This document shows positions 33,039 through 41,487 of a DNA stretch of 64,000 nt, piece after piece. Origin of the DNA: Candidatus Sulfuricurvum sp. RIFRC-1 (lineage in GTDB: Bacteria > Campylobacterota > Campylobacteria > Campylobacterales > Sulfurimonadaceae); the NCBI RefSeq assembly GCF_000310245.1, contig NC_020505.1, positions 372,001-436,000 of the forward strand, read 5' to 3'. The translations under genes and the position numbers were made by a program. The notes below the pieces were generated by a model, which did not search any database, was not told where the DNA came from, and saw only the letters and a list, made by a program, of their open reading frames with translations. The number at the start of each line of letters is the position of its first letter. The first letter of the stretch is position 1.

Positions 33039-33753
33039 ATCTATTTTCCTTGTTTCTGGTATTTTGATAGGAACAATTGCATTATTTGGTATAAACGGAA
33101 ATATCGATACGTGGGTTCAAAACCATTTTTTTAATTTACAAACACATGAGTGGATCATTGTTCGAGGAGAACGGCCTTGGCTGGATTTCATTTTGTATGA
33201 CGGTATTAAAAAATTGCTGATCTTTATGTATTCGATTCTTTTGATCTCGTTGTTGATTGCGTATAAGAATAAATGGATTAAACACTACCGTCGTGAAATT
33301 ATTATTTTGGTCCTTTCAGGTATTTTTGTCCCAATGACGATTGTCACACTCAAAACTATCACGAATGTACCATGCCCGAGAGATTGGCAAATGTATGGAG
33401 GAGAGTACCCGCATATCGGTGTTTTTGATTCTTACCCTGCTGATTTCTGTCAAAAAAGTAAAATTCGTTGCTGGCCTGCGGGACATGCTAGTTTTGGATT
33501 TTCTCTTTTAGCGTTGATTGTTATTGCCAGAACACGACAACAAAGATATACAGCACTCGTAATTTCTTTGAGTATTGCATGGAGCATGGGGTGGTATAAA
33601 ATTTTAAAAGGGGATCATTTCCTTAGTCATACCATTATCGCAATGGTGATGGGATGGCTTATTATTTTACTTATTGTGAGGCGTGTAGATCGCTATTTTC
33701 CGCAAGAGAACGAAGCAATGAGGTTAAAACTGGATGAGAAGGTGAAACAATAA
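33025..33753 (+). CDS. PAP2-superfamily phosphatase, probably lipid A related
   Basis: The 242-residue membrane protein has about five helices and PAP2 motifs in the variant form K-x6-CPRD (about 110-120), CWPAGHAS (149-156) and GWYKILKGDHFLSH. Four cysteines lie in periplasmic loops. This variant is found in lipid A 1- or 4'-phosphatases of the LpxE/LpxF kind and in proteins encoded next to EptA. In Helicobacter, lipid A dephosphorylation precedes phosphoethanolamine addition, so the operon order fits a lipid A remodelling pair. The exact phosphate removed cannot be determined. Confidence 0.82.
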   Translation: MVSAKSIFLVSGILIGTIALFGINGNIDTWVQNHFFNLQTHEWIIVRGERPWLDFILYDGIKKLLIFMYSILLISLLIAYKNKWIKHYRREIIILVLSGIFVPMTIVTLKTITNVPCPRDWQMYGGEYPHIGVFDSYPADFCQKSKIRCWPAGHASFGFSLLALIVIARTRQQRYTALVISLSIAWSMGWYKILKGDHFLSHTIIAMVMGWLIILLIVRRVDRYFPQENEAMRLKLDEKVKQ

Positions 33754-33770
33754 TCAACGTAGGTATTGTA

Positions 33771-33806
33771 CTAATACTACGTTAATGTTTTTTGGTTAAA
33801 GTTCCA
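33771..33806 (+). promoter_or_regulatory. Promoter of the Bat/MoxR operon with CTAAT direct-repeat box
   Basis: CTAATACTACGTTAATG (33771-33787), then 9 bp, then TAAAGT (33797-33802) as -10. Thirty-three of 36 bases match the eptA promoter at 31373-31408. Transcription would begin near 33809, leaving a leader of about 110 nt. A second -10-like TATAAT lies at 33906-33911, very close to the ATG. Confidence 0.58.
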
Positions 33807-33918
33807 GAACTTATTTGAAAATTTTATAGAATAAAGCGTAACTGAGATATTAGGGTATATGATATTTTAGAGGTATGATCTCAAAAGAAGTAAGAAACGA
33901 AAAGGTATAATCCCATTT

Positions 33919-34830
33919 ATGAATATCTGGTCATTTGATTTTGCATGGGCATTTTTAGCGCTTCCTCCACTCCTCTATTGCCTATACCGCTGTAAAATCA
34001 TTCCCCAAAAACGGTACTTTCCCCATCTGCAATTTTTCGGCAATCCGGGAAAATGGAGAAACATCGAATGGCTTCTCAAGGCACTTGTTGTGACGCTCAT
34101 GGTGGGGGCATTGGCAACTCCCGTAGTGGTCGATTACTCCGATCCGCGTAACCGTAACGGGATCGACATCGTCCTCTCTCTCGATGCCAGCGGATCGATG
34201 AACGCTTCGGGATTTTCGAGCGATGAGAGCCGCGCGACACGGTTTGAGATCGTCCAAAAAATCGCACGTGATTTCGTCATGAAACGGCGTGAAGACAACG
34301 TCGGAGTGGTGGTGTTCGGGGATTTTGCCTTTATCGCGACCCCTGTGACCTATGAAAAAGAGATCATCTCCGAGATGATCGGTTATCTCAGCCACGGGAT
34401 GGCGGGGCAGAATACGGCCATCGGCGAGGGTGTAGCCCAAGCCGTTCGGGCACTGAAGGATTCCAAAGCCAAGAGTAAGGTGATTATTCTTCTCACCGAC
34501 GGAGAGCATAACAGCGGTGCGATCTCTCCCAAAGAGGCAGTAGTGATGGCACACAAAGCGGGGATAAAACTCTATACCATCGGGATCGGCGAAAAAGGGG
34601 AATTTGACAGCAAGCTCTTGGCGCAAATGGCGCGTGATGGCGGAGGGGAATATTTTGCGGCGGCAAATGAGAAAGAATTGCGTGAGGTGTACAATCAGAT
34701 CGATGCATTAGAGAGATCCCGTATCAAAAGTGCTGAGCACACCTTTTTCGAGCACTATTACCAGTATGCGGTGGCGGGGGCGTTGGTGATCGTGATGTGG
34801 CTAATGTGGCGACGGAGGGTAAAAGGATGA
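33919..34830 (+). CDS. BatA-like VWA-domain membrane protein
   Basis: The 303-residue protein has two N-terminal helices (about 8-22 and 52-72), a periplasmic von Willebrand A domain (about 82-265) and a C-terminal helix (about 280-298). The metal-ion-dependent adhesion site is intact: DASGS at 89-93, a threonine in GQNTAIGEG, and LLTDGEH. It matches BatA of the aerotolerance operon. The protein probably binds a MoxR-regulated partner at the envelope. No good ribosome-binding site is seen at the usual distance; AAAGG is 13 bases away. The next gene overlaps by 4 bp. Confidence 0.85.
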   Translation: MNIWSFDFAWAFLALPPLLYCLYRCKIIPQKRYFPHLQFFGNPGKWRNIEWLLKALVVTLMVGALATPVVVDYSDPRNRNGIDIVLSLDASGSMNASGFSSDESRATRFEIVQKIARDFVMKRREDNVGVVVFGDFAFIATPVTYEKEIISEMIGYLSHGMAGQNTAIGEGVAQAVRALKDSKAKSKVIILLTDGEHNSGAISPKEAVVMAHKAGIKLYTIGIGEKGEFDSKLLAQMARDGGGEYFAAANEKELREVYNQIDALERSRIKSAEHTFFEHYYQYAVAGALVIVMWLMWRRRVKG

Positions 34831-36353
34831 GTTTCCTCACCCCGTTATGGCTCATCGCCCTTATCCTTCTTCCCCTCTATCTCTGGGGTGCGCGCCGTTA
34901 TGGTTGGCATACACAGATTTGGCTGATGGTGAGTCTCCTCTTTTTGATCCTCTCCCTGACCCGTCCGGTCATCCCCGAAAAACCGATCACGGTTGAAGAG
35001 GCGGGAAGTGATGTTATTTTAGCCGTCGATGTCTCCTACTCGATGAGGGCGACTGACATAGCACCCACTCGGTTGGATGCGGCGAAGAGGGTGTTGCACC
35101 AAATCGTAGAGAGGGATAAAAAAGATCGCTTCGGGGTGCTTGCCCATACGACGAGTGCGATTATCCTCTCTCCATTGACCAAAGATACCGAACTGCTCAC
35201 ACATCTGTTTGCCTCACTCGATGAGTCGCAGATCATCACCAAAGGGACGGAGGTGATGAGTGCGTTGGAGCTTGCTCGTAAAATGTCCCATGCCCAGCGT
35301 CCGCTCGTCGTCCTCTTTAGTGACGGAGGGGATGAACTCTCCTATGAGAAAGAGTCCGCGTATGCGGAGGAAAACGGTCTGAAGGTGTGTGTCGTGATGC
35401 TCGCTTCAGCGCAGGGGAGCACCCTCCCATCTGAGAACGGTTCACTCAAAGATGAGGATGGTCATATCGTCGTGAGTTCACGTAACGATGCGATTAATCT
35501 CATAGCGGAACAAAGCGGGGGGAAAGTGATCGATGGAGCCGATGTAACGAGTGTGATCGAGTGGATCGAGCGGGAGCGGAGTGTAGATTTTGCGGGTTCT
35601 ACGACCGTAACACGTTATAGTGAACTCTTTTATTTCCCTCTGGTTTTAGCGCTGATCGCTTTTGTGCTGGGGTATACGAGTGTAGGGGAGAGGGTGAGCA
35701 AAGCTCTTATCCCTTTGCTCGCGCTGGCAGGGATCAGTGCTAATGCGGGGTTGCTCGATTATCCCTATCAAACATTAGGGAAATATGAGTATTCTCGCGG
35801 AAATTATGAGCATTCGGCGCAGTGGTATGGACGGATTGATTCGGAGCATAGCAAGTTCAATCGTGCCAATGCTCTCTACAAAGCGGGAAAATATCAGGAG
35901 GCGTTGGCTCTTTACCGCACCATCCGTTCGGAAGATTCTTTGTTCAAATCGAAGGTATTTTATAATATGGGCAATTGTCATATCCGACTCAGTGAGTTTG
36001 AAAACGGTCGTAACGCTCTGCTCAAATCGCTTACCCTGAGCTATAGCCGAGAAGCCGATCAGAATCTTCGCGCGATTGCACGTGCGCAAGAGCAAAAAAG
36101 TCTCAATGTCCGTAAAGAGCAAAAAGATAAATTCTCTTCCGATGAGAACAAACCGACAGGTGAGGGTAAAAAAGGGAAAGAGGGGGGAGGATCGAATATG
36201 CAAAGTGATATTGCCTCCTCCGGTGCGGGAGATGCGGGTAAAAAAGCGCAGGCAGATCCCCGTTTTTCAACGTCTCAGGGGAAAGCGTCACTCAGTTCCA
36301 AACAGTATGAATTGATCAACCAAAGGAGTGTCCATGAAACGAAGCCTTGGTAG
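34827..36353 (+). CDS. BatB/BatC fusion: VWA domain plus TPR region
   Basis: ATG 34827 has GGAGGG six bases upstream and overlaps the batA stop; a longer reading to 34797 lies inside batA. The 508-residue protein has two helices, a VWA domain with intact DVSYS (68-72), GTEVMS and LFSDGGD, and a third helix near 270. A TPR-containing tail (about 310-420: YSRGNYEHSAQWYGRI, RANALYKAGKYQEALALY, YNMGNCHIRLSEFENG) is followed by a low-complexity charged C-terminus. BatB and BatC are often separate genes; here they are one chain. Confidence 0.85.
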   Translation: MSFLTPLWLIALILLPLYLWGARRYGWHTQIWLMVSLLFLILSLTRPVIPEKPITVEEAGSDVILAVDVSYSMRATDIAPTRLDAAKRVLHQIVERDKKDRFGVLAHTTSAIILSPLTKDTELLTHLFASLDESQIITKGTEVMSALELARKMSHAQRPLVVLFSDGGDELSYEKESAYAEENGLKVCVVMLASAQGSTLPSENGSLKDEDGHIVVSSRNDAINLIAEQSGGKVIDGADVTSVIEWIERERSVDFAGSTTVTRYSELFYFPLVLALIAFVLGYTSVGERVSKALIPLLALAGISANAGLLDYPYQTLGKYEYSRGNYEHSAQWYGRIDSEHSKFNRANALYKAGKYQEALALYRTIRSEDSLFKSKVFYNMGNCHIRLSEFENGRNALLKSLTLSYSREADQNLRAIARAQEQKSLNVRKEQKDKFSSDENKPTGEGKKGKEGGGSNMQSDIASSGAGDAGKKAQADPRFSTSQGKASLSSKQYELINQRSVHETKPW

Positions 36354-37446
36354 GCTGATCGCGCTGATAATAATCAGTGTAAACGGATGGGGAGCGGCGT
36401 ATGAGTGGAAAATGCTCGAAGCACCTCAGAGCCTTTATGTGAACCAAAGCGGGGTAGTTCGCTATCAATGTACTTTTTCTACCAGTGCGGCGGATTATAC
36501 GATTGATTTTAAACCCTCCGCTACAGAAACCTATAAAGCCTCTATTCTGACCCAGCGTGATCAGATCATTAAGGGAAAACGGGTACAGACGTTTGATGTG
36601 TTGATTACCCCTTTGAAAGAGGGAAATATCGAGGTGGCACTTGATGCGTTGATCCGTCATACGACCTTTGCATCGATCGAAAATGCTTCGATCGGGCGGG
36701 ATAACGTCAAAAAATACGATTTTGATGATGAAACCGCGCATCTGCCGAAAATCATTATCCGTGTCAAACCTAACAGCGCGGCACTCAGCGGTGAGCTGGA
36801 GTTGGAAGTAAGGGTCGATAAACGCAGTGTCGTCGCTCATGAGCCGGTTCATGTGAGCCTCTATCTTCGAGGGAAGGGAAATCTCGATCAGTACGTCCCT
36901 TATGAATTTAATATCAGCGGCGTCAATGTTTTTGCCGAAGAACCGACACGAGATATCTTTCCCGATTCGGCAGGTTTTTCGGGGGAGATACGTCAGGAAT
37001 TTGCCCTTGTGGGTGAGAAGAGTTTTGTGATTCCCAAATTTACCATCGATGTGTTTGACACACAGAGTCAAAAAATCAAACGGCTCAAAAGCGAAGCGGT
37101 TGCGATCGAAGTGGCACAGGGGTATGAGCGATCCAACCTCCTTGACCCTCCTGCTTTGCGTGATTGGAGCGGATGGATGCGTTATACCCTTTATTCGGCA
37201 CTTGTGATAGCAGGAATCGTGCTGGGCGAAGTGGCACGGCGGCTATGGAAATTACGTCCACGGAGAAAGACAAAGCATTTTTACGATGATGCGAAAACAT
37301 CCAAAGAGTTGGTGATCTTCCTGTCCCTTTCGGGAGAAAAGCGTTTTGAAACCATTATCGGTGAAGTTGAAGCGGGAAGAATGGAATTAAGTGAAGCTAA
37401 AAAGAAACTGGGTAATCTTACAACAGATAAAAAGGTGACAAAATGA
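36334..37446 (+). CDS. BatD-like protein
   Basis: ATG 36334 has AAAGGAG five bases upstream, so it is preferred over GTG 36328. The 370-residue protein has a signal peptide (about 1-20), a beta-rich periplasmic part with two immunoglobulin-like repeats (WKMLEAPQSLYVNQSGVVRY and ELEVRVDKRSVVAHEPVHVSL), a helix near 280-300 and a cytoplasmic tail. It is shorter than many BatD proteins. It should be the periplasmic scaffold for the two VWA proteins. It overlaps the MoxR gene by 4 bp. Confidence 0.8.
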   Translation: MKRSLGRLIALIIISVNGWGAAYEWKMLEAPQSLYVNQSGVVRYQCTFSTSAADYTIDFKPSATETYKASILTQRDQIIKGKRVQTFDVLITPLKEGNIEVALDALIRHTTFASIENASIGRDNVKKYDFDDETAHLPKIIIRVKPNSAALSGELELEVRVDKRSVVAHEPVHVSLYLRGKGNLDQYVPYEFNISGVNVFAEEPTRDIFPDSAGFSGEIRQEFALVGEKSFVIPKFTIDVFDTQSQKIKRLKSEAVAIEVAQGYERSNLLDPPALRDWSGWMRYTLYSALVIAGIVLGEVARRLWKLRPRRKTKHFYDDAKTSKELVIFLSLSGEKRFETIIGEVEAGRMELSEAKKKLGNLTTDKKVTK

Positions 37447-38390
37447 TAAATGTAATTAATCAAATACGCTCCGAAGTCTCAAAAGTCGTCGTCGGACAGG
37501 AAAAAATGATCGACGGATTGTTGATCGGATTATTGTGCGACGGGCATATTTTGATCGAGGGGATACCGGGGTTAGCAAAGACAACAACGGTTAAAGCTCT
37601 TTCGCAAACGTTAGGATTAGGATTTAAACGGGTGCAATTTACCCCTGATTTGCTTCCGAGCGATATTTTGGGTGCTGAGGTGTACGATCCGAAAGAGAAC
37701 GGCTTTAAAATCAAAAAAGGGCCTATTTTTACCAATCTTCTCCTCGCCGATGAGATTAACCGTGCTCCCGCAAAAGTACAATCGGCACTGCTGGAGGTGA
37801 TGCAGGAGCGGCAAGTGACGCTGGGGGATGAGAGTTTTAAACTCCCCCCTCCATTTCTCGTTATGGCGACGCAGAATCCGATTGAAAACGAGGGGGTGTA
37901 TCCTCTTCCCGAAGCGCAGCTCGATCGTTTTATGCTCAAAATCAATGTCGGTTACAATACTCCCGAAGAGGAACTCTCCATCGCGCGACGTGTCGGATCG
38001 GGTCTGGGTGAAGAAATCAATGCGGTGATCGACCCCTCAACTCTGCGTGAGCTCAAAGAGAGAGTCAAAACGATCCATATCGACGAAGAGGTAGAGAAAT
38101 ATATGATAAACCTCGTCACCGCGACCCGTGAACCGGAGCGGTTTGGATTGGGTGAGATCAAGGGGTTCTTGCAGTTTGGGGCAAGCCCTCGTGTGAGCAT
38201 CGATATGTTCAAAGCGGTACGTGCCGTTGCTTTCTTGCGCGGCAAAGAGTTTGTCACTCCGAGTGATATCGCCTCAGTCATAAAAGAGTTGATGCGTCAC
38301 CGTCTTGTCCTCTCGTATGAAGCGGAAGCGGAGGGGATCACCACCGACGAGCTGATCGAGAAAATTATCAAAGCGGTACCGATTCCCTAA
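37443..38390 (+). CDS. MoxR-family AAA+ ATPase
   Basis: The 315-residue protein has Walker A GIPGLAKT (40-47), Walker B LLLADEIN (99-106), the MoxR-typical RAPAKVQSALLEVMQERQVTLG stretch (from about residue 107), sensor 1 ATQNPIE and a C-terminal lid domain. MoxR ATPases act as chaperones that assemble or activate VWA-domain partners. Here the partners are encoded on both sides. It sits in the middle of an eight-gene unit with 1-4 bp overlaps. Confidence 0.92.
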   Translation: MINVINQIRSEVSKVVVGQEKMIDGLLIGLLCDGHILIEGIPGLAKTTTVKALSQTLGLGFKRVQFTPDLLPSDILGAEVYDPKENGFKIKKGPIFTNLLLADEINRAPAKVQSALLEVMQERQVTLGDESFKLPPPFLVMATQNPIENEGVYPLPEAQLDRFMLKINVGYNTPEEELSIARRVGSGLGEEINAVIDPSTLRELKERVKTIHIDEEVEKYMINLVTATREPERFGLGEIKGFLQFGASPRVSIDMFKAVRAVAFLRGKEFVTPSDIASVIKELMRHRLVLSYEAEAEGITTDELIEKIIKAVPIP

Positions 38391-39223
38391 TGAAAAACAG
38401 CGCTCAGATTCTTCTCAAAGCCCGTCGCCAGATCATCGGGGATCGTATTGGAAATAACCCCTCCATGTTTCGCGGAGAGGGGTATGATTTCATCGAATTG
38501 CGCGAATACGTCAGCGGCGATGATACCCGTCATATCGACTGGAACGTGACGGCAAAGATGGGAAAACCGTTCGTCAAAGTGTTTCGGGAAGAGCGGGAAC
38601 TCAATGTCCTCACGGTTGCATTGTTGGGCGGAGGGCTTCATTTCGGATCGGAGAAGTTTAAAATCGAGAGTGTTGCCGAAGCGGTAGCGCTGATTGGATA
38701 TTCGGCGGTAGCTAACGGGGATATGTTCGGTCATTGCAATTTTTCGGAAAATTTGCGGAGTGAGATTCATCCCGCGAAAAAACGATTTTCGGTTCAGCAG
38801 GCGACCGTGAGCGTGTTGGATTCGGAAATATTGCATCACCATGTAGACTTATCTCATACGATAAAAGAGCTTTATCGGCGGACAAAGCGCAGATCACTCA
38901 TCGTCCTTATCGGTGATTTTTTCGAGATTCCTGATTTGCGGCTCCTCGCTAGGAAGCACGAAGTGGTCGCTATCGTCGTTCGTGACCGTGCCGAAGAGAA
39001 CCCTGCCGTTATGGGATTCAGCGCACTGATCGATCCGGAGAGCGGTGCGGTTTTAGAGGGAGATTTTAATGAACGCAGTGTCAAGCGTTACCGTGATCGG
39101 GTAAAAGTCCATGATATTGAGCTATTTGAAACCTTTCGCAAAGCGGGAGTACGGGCGACGAAACTCTATACCGATGCGAATGCGGTGGTGACATTGCGAC
39201 GATTGTTTGAGGGGAGAGTATGA
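38390..39223 (+). CDS. DUF58 protein (MoxR-associated)
   Basis: The 277-residue soluble protein begins with the DUF58 region RGEGYDFIELREYVSGDDTRHIDWNVTAKMGKPFVKVF (about residues 25-62), which is diagnostic. A degenerate VWA-like fold follows (LTVALLGGG, IVLIGDFFEI). DUF58 proteins are fixed partners of MoxR ATPases and probably receive their activity. The start overlaps the moxR stop by one base (TAATG). Confidence 0.88.
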   Translation: MKNSAQILLKARRQIIGDRIGNNPSMFRGEGYDFIELREYVSGDDTRHIDWNVTAKMGKPFVKVFREERELNVLTVALLGGGLHFGSEKFKIESVAEAVALIGYSAVANGDMFGHCNFSENLRSEIHPAKKRFSVQQATVSVLDSEILHHHVDLSHTIKELYRRTKRRSLIVLIGDFFEIPDLRLLARKHEVVAIVVRDRAEENPAVMGFSALIDPESGAVLEGDFNERSVKRYRDRVKVHDIELFETFRKAGVRATKLYTDANAVVTLRRLFEGRV

Positions 39224-39615
39224 AAGATCTTAATATTCCTGTGAATGATATCGCACCGCTGGTTGAGATACCCGATTATTCCCTTTATTACTTCATTGCG
39301 GTCGTCATTATAACGGTTACTGTCACTTTGGCACTGATTTTAGCACTGATCAAACAGCTGCGTAAACGCAAAATAAATGTGAGAAAAGAGCGCTTTATGG
39401 CACTTTCTGCCATTGATTTTTCCGATCCCAAACGTGCCGCGTATACGATCACTGAATTGGGAAGAGTATTCGCTTCCGATAACGAGCGGACAGAGAAGGC
39501 TTATCACAACCTTTTTGAGCGGTTAGCCCCGTATAAATATGCCCCGCAGGTGAAAATGATCGATGAGGAGACGTTGGGGTATTATCGTCTCTATGTCGAG
39601 ATTATCGATGTTTGA
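39220..39615 (+). CDS. DUF4381-like single-helix membrane protein
   Basis: The 131-residue protein has one membrane helix (about 24-46) after a short segment DIAPLVEIPDYSLY, and then a basic cytoplasmic helical domain (KQLRKRKINVRKERF). This is the layout of DUF4381 proteins encoded between DUF58 and the VWA genes of MoxR operons. The function is not known; it may anchor the MoxR/DUF58 pair to the membrane. It overlaps both neighbours. Confidence 0.75.
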   Translation: MKDLNIPVNDIAPLVEIPDYSLYYFIAVVIITVTVTLALILALIKQLRKRKINVRKERFMALSAIDFSDPKRAAYTITELGRVFASDNERTEKAYHNLFERLAPYKYAPQVKMIDEETLGYYRLYVEIIDV

Positions 39616-40342
39616 TGGCGTTTATTTCCAGTTCCCAAAACTTGGATTTATCCTCTTTTTCTTTTTAGCGTGCGAGGCGTTGTGTCCGTTGCGCACCAAT
39701 CCGATTTACTTTCCCCGAACACTTTTTTTTGAATCGAATGAGACAAAATCACCTCTTTGGATGTGGGTTGCCAAATGGGCTATGATCTCCTTTTTTATCG
39801 TCGCGCTGATGTCACCGGTGCGAGAGGTTAAAGAGGAGGTGAGCGGATACGATATTCTTATTGCGCTTGACCCGGCATCGATCCATCCTGAGATGATAGG
39901 GGATATACGATCATTCATCGAGAAACGGAATCATGATCGCTTCGCCTTATATATTCCCGGTGCTTCACCCATTATGATCCCTCTTAGCGACGATTATGAA
40001 GCACTGCAAAAAATCCTTTTGCAGCTTACTGCCGATCATTCTGAGGGAAAAATAACCAAGGAAATTGAACGTTTTTTCTCCACCTCCCCTGATGGGAAAG
40101 GATGGGTGCTCGTTCTCTCAGAGAAGCCCAAAAAGTTGGTCCGTTCGTTGCCGATTGGGGTAGAAGTAAGTATCATCGACCCGAACGAAGATTGGGTGGA
40201 GATGAGTGATCGTGCTCACCCCCCGTTTGAGGTGATAAGAGTGCAAAAATATTATGAGTATTACTACATTTATCCCCTTTTTATCGGTTTTTTAGCAATG
40301 CTTCTTTATCTGTACGGTCGTAATCAAAAGGGGCTTGCATGA
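39608..40342 (+). CDS. Degenerate BatA-like VWA protein (second copy, metal site lost)
   Basis: ATG 39608 overlaps the preceding stop; the longer frame to 39563 lies inside the upstream gene. The 244-residue protein keeps the BatA layout of N-terminal helices (about 10-25, 50-70), a VWA-like fold and a C-terminal helix (about 218-238). The metal site DxSxS reads DPASI (88-92), the threonine is missing, and LLTDG is replaced by VLSEKP. It is probably a paralogue that has lost metal binding but kept its structural role. It follows the canonical order MoxR, DUF58, DUF4381, VWA. Confidence 0.72.
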   Translation: MFDGVYFQFPKLGFILFFFLACEALCPLRTNPIYFPRTLFFESNETKSPLWMWVAKWAMISFFIVALMSPVREVKEEVSGYDILIALDPASIHPEMIGDIRSFIEKRNHDRFALYIPGASPIMIPLSDDYEALQKILLQLTADHSEGKITKEIERFFSTSPDGKGWVLVLSEKPKKLVRSLPIGVEVSIIDPNEDWVEMSDRAHPPFEVIRVQKYYEYYYIYPLFIGFLAMLLYLYGRNQKGLA

Positions 40343-41487
40343 GCTTTTTACACCCCGAATTTTTGCTCTGGCTGTTGCTTCCGACCCTAGTCCTTTTTTA
40401 TTTTTGGCTCACTCAAAAACCGTTGAAAAATCGCTGGCTGAGTGAAGCAGTACTCGAGAAACTTCATGCGCCCGAGACGACGATGGGGTTAAAGGGGCGG
40501 AATAGCCTTTTTCTCGTCTCATCCCTTTTGATTATCGTTGCAATGGCTCAACCGGTCATCATCGACTCAACGCCGATTGAGGGGAAAGAGCTTCATATTA
40601 TCCTAGCGATTGATAGAGGGGGAGCAAACTTTGATCAAACCCGCTCTCTGGCCCTTTCAACGCTTTACACCGTTTTGGGAGAGAAGATTGAACTGATAGG
40701 GTTTGATGATCGCGTTTACCGTATTGCACCGCGCAGTAATGACGGAGGAATATTGAGTGAATTGATTAAACATCTAACCCCTTCTTCGCAACTATCCAAC
40801 AAGCCTCTTTTGGAGGAGAAACTGCATCGAATCGATGCAGATATGAAGATTGTTGTGACTTTAACGCCGATGAAAAGGGAAGATTTTTGGATCGTTTCTT
40901 CACCCTCTGATGTGTCAGCCGTCCATGAAAAACTGATTGAGCTTAGAAAGATACACCTCGCTCAAGCGCATGTTCCCCTCTTTTTTTATCCCTTGGGATT
41001 GGCTATGACGTTGATTCTTTTTGCCCTTTCGTCCATGAGCAAGCGTCAAAGCGTGGGTGTCGGTTCATTGGCGCTGTTGTTTAGCCTCTCACTAACACCC
41101 GCTCATGCCGGAATTTTGGATTTTAAGGAACTCATCGAGGCAAAAGCGGCGTATGAGAGGGGAGAATATGAAAAAAGTGAACGCCTTTTCGCACGCTATC
41201 AGATGAAACACGATTCTCCGCAGGTGCGTTACAACCGAGCCAATGCTCTGTACATGAGCGGACGTTTTGATCGAGCACGCTTTTGGTATGAGCGGGTCTA
41301 TACGACCGATCCGGGGTTAAAGGAGCGGGTCAGTCATAATCTAAAGAAGAGCATCGGAAAGATTCAAACGGTTGAATTCCAAAAAAAGGGAAGAGAAAAG
41401 GGTGCCAATGCTATTACCTCGGCAACTTCAAATATTTCGATGATGAGAAAACCTTTGAAGCGGGAAACGCGGCTATTTGAACTTTGA
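40339..41487 (+). CDS. Degenerate BatB/BatC-like protein: VWA remnant plus TPR (second copy)
   Basis: The 382-residue protein starts with helices (about 8-24, 56-72), then a shortened VWA-like region whose metal site reads DRGGA (92-96) instead of DxSxS. A helix (about 212-232) and a hydrophobic segment ending in AHAGILDF precede TPR repeats (YERGEYEKSERLFARY, YNRANALYMSGRFDRARFWYERV). It mirrors the layout of the intact fusion protein at 34827-36353, but its VWA part is degraded. It ends exactly where the convergent tyrA gene ends. Confidence 0.72.
   Translation: MSFLHPEFLLWLLLPTLVLFYFWLTQKPLKNRWLSEAVLEKLHAPETTMGLKGRNSLFLVSSLLIIVAMAQPVIIDSTPIEGKELHIILAIDRGGANFDQTRSLALSTLYTVLGEKIELIGFDDRVYRIAPRSNDGGILSELIKHLTPSSQLSNKPLLEEKLHRIDADMKIVVTLTPMKREDFWIVSSPSDVSAVHEKLIELRKIHLAQAHVPLFFYPLGLAMTLILFALSSMSKRQSVGVGSLALLFSLSLTPAHAGILDFKELIEAKAAYERGEYEKSERLFARYQMKHDSPQVRYNRANALYMSGRFDRARFWYERVYTTDPGLKERVSHNLKKSIGKIQTVEFQKKGREKGANAITSATSNISMMRKPLKRETRLFEL

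Noticed and set aside
33906-33911. TATAAT just before batA as the main promoter (leaderless transcript)
   Set aside because: The CTAAT-box promoter at 33771-33806 has stronger support from its match to the eptA promoter. The TATAAT could still be a secondary start.
33982-34626. Long minus-strand open frame (214 codons) opposite batA
   Set aside because: It lies wholly within an intact VWA gene, its product looks random and rich in histidine and arginine, and it has no domain or ribosome-binding site.
36316-37071. Minus-strand open frame of 251 codons opposite batD
   Set aside because: It is a frame shadow of a well-supported gene, with no recognisable motif and no promoter.
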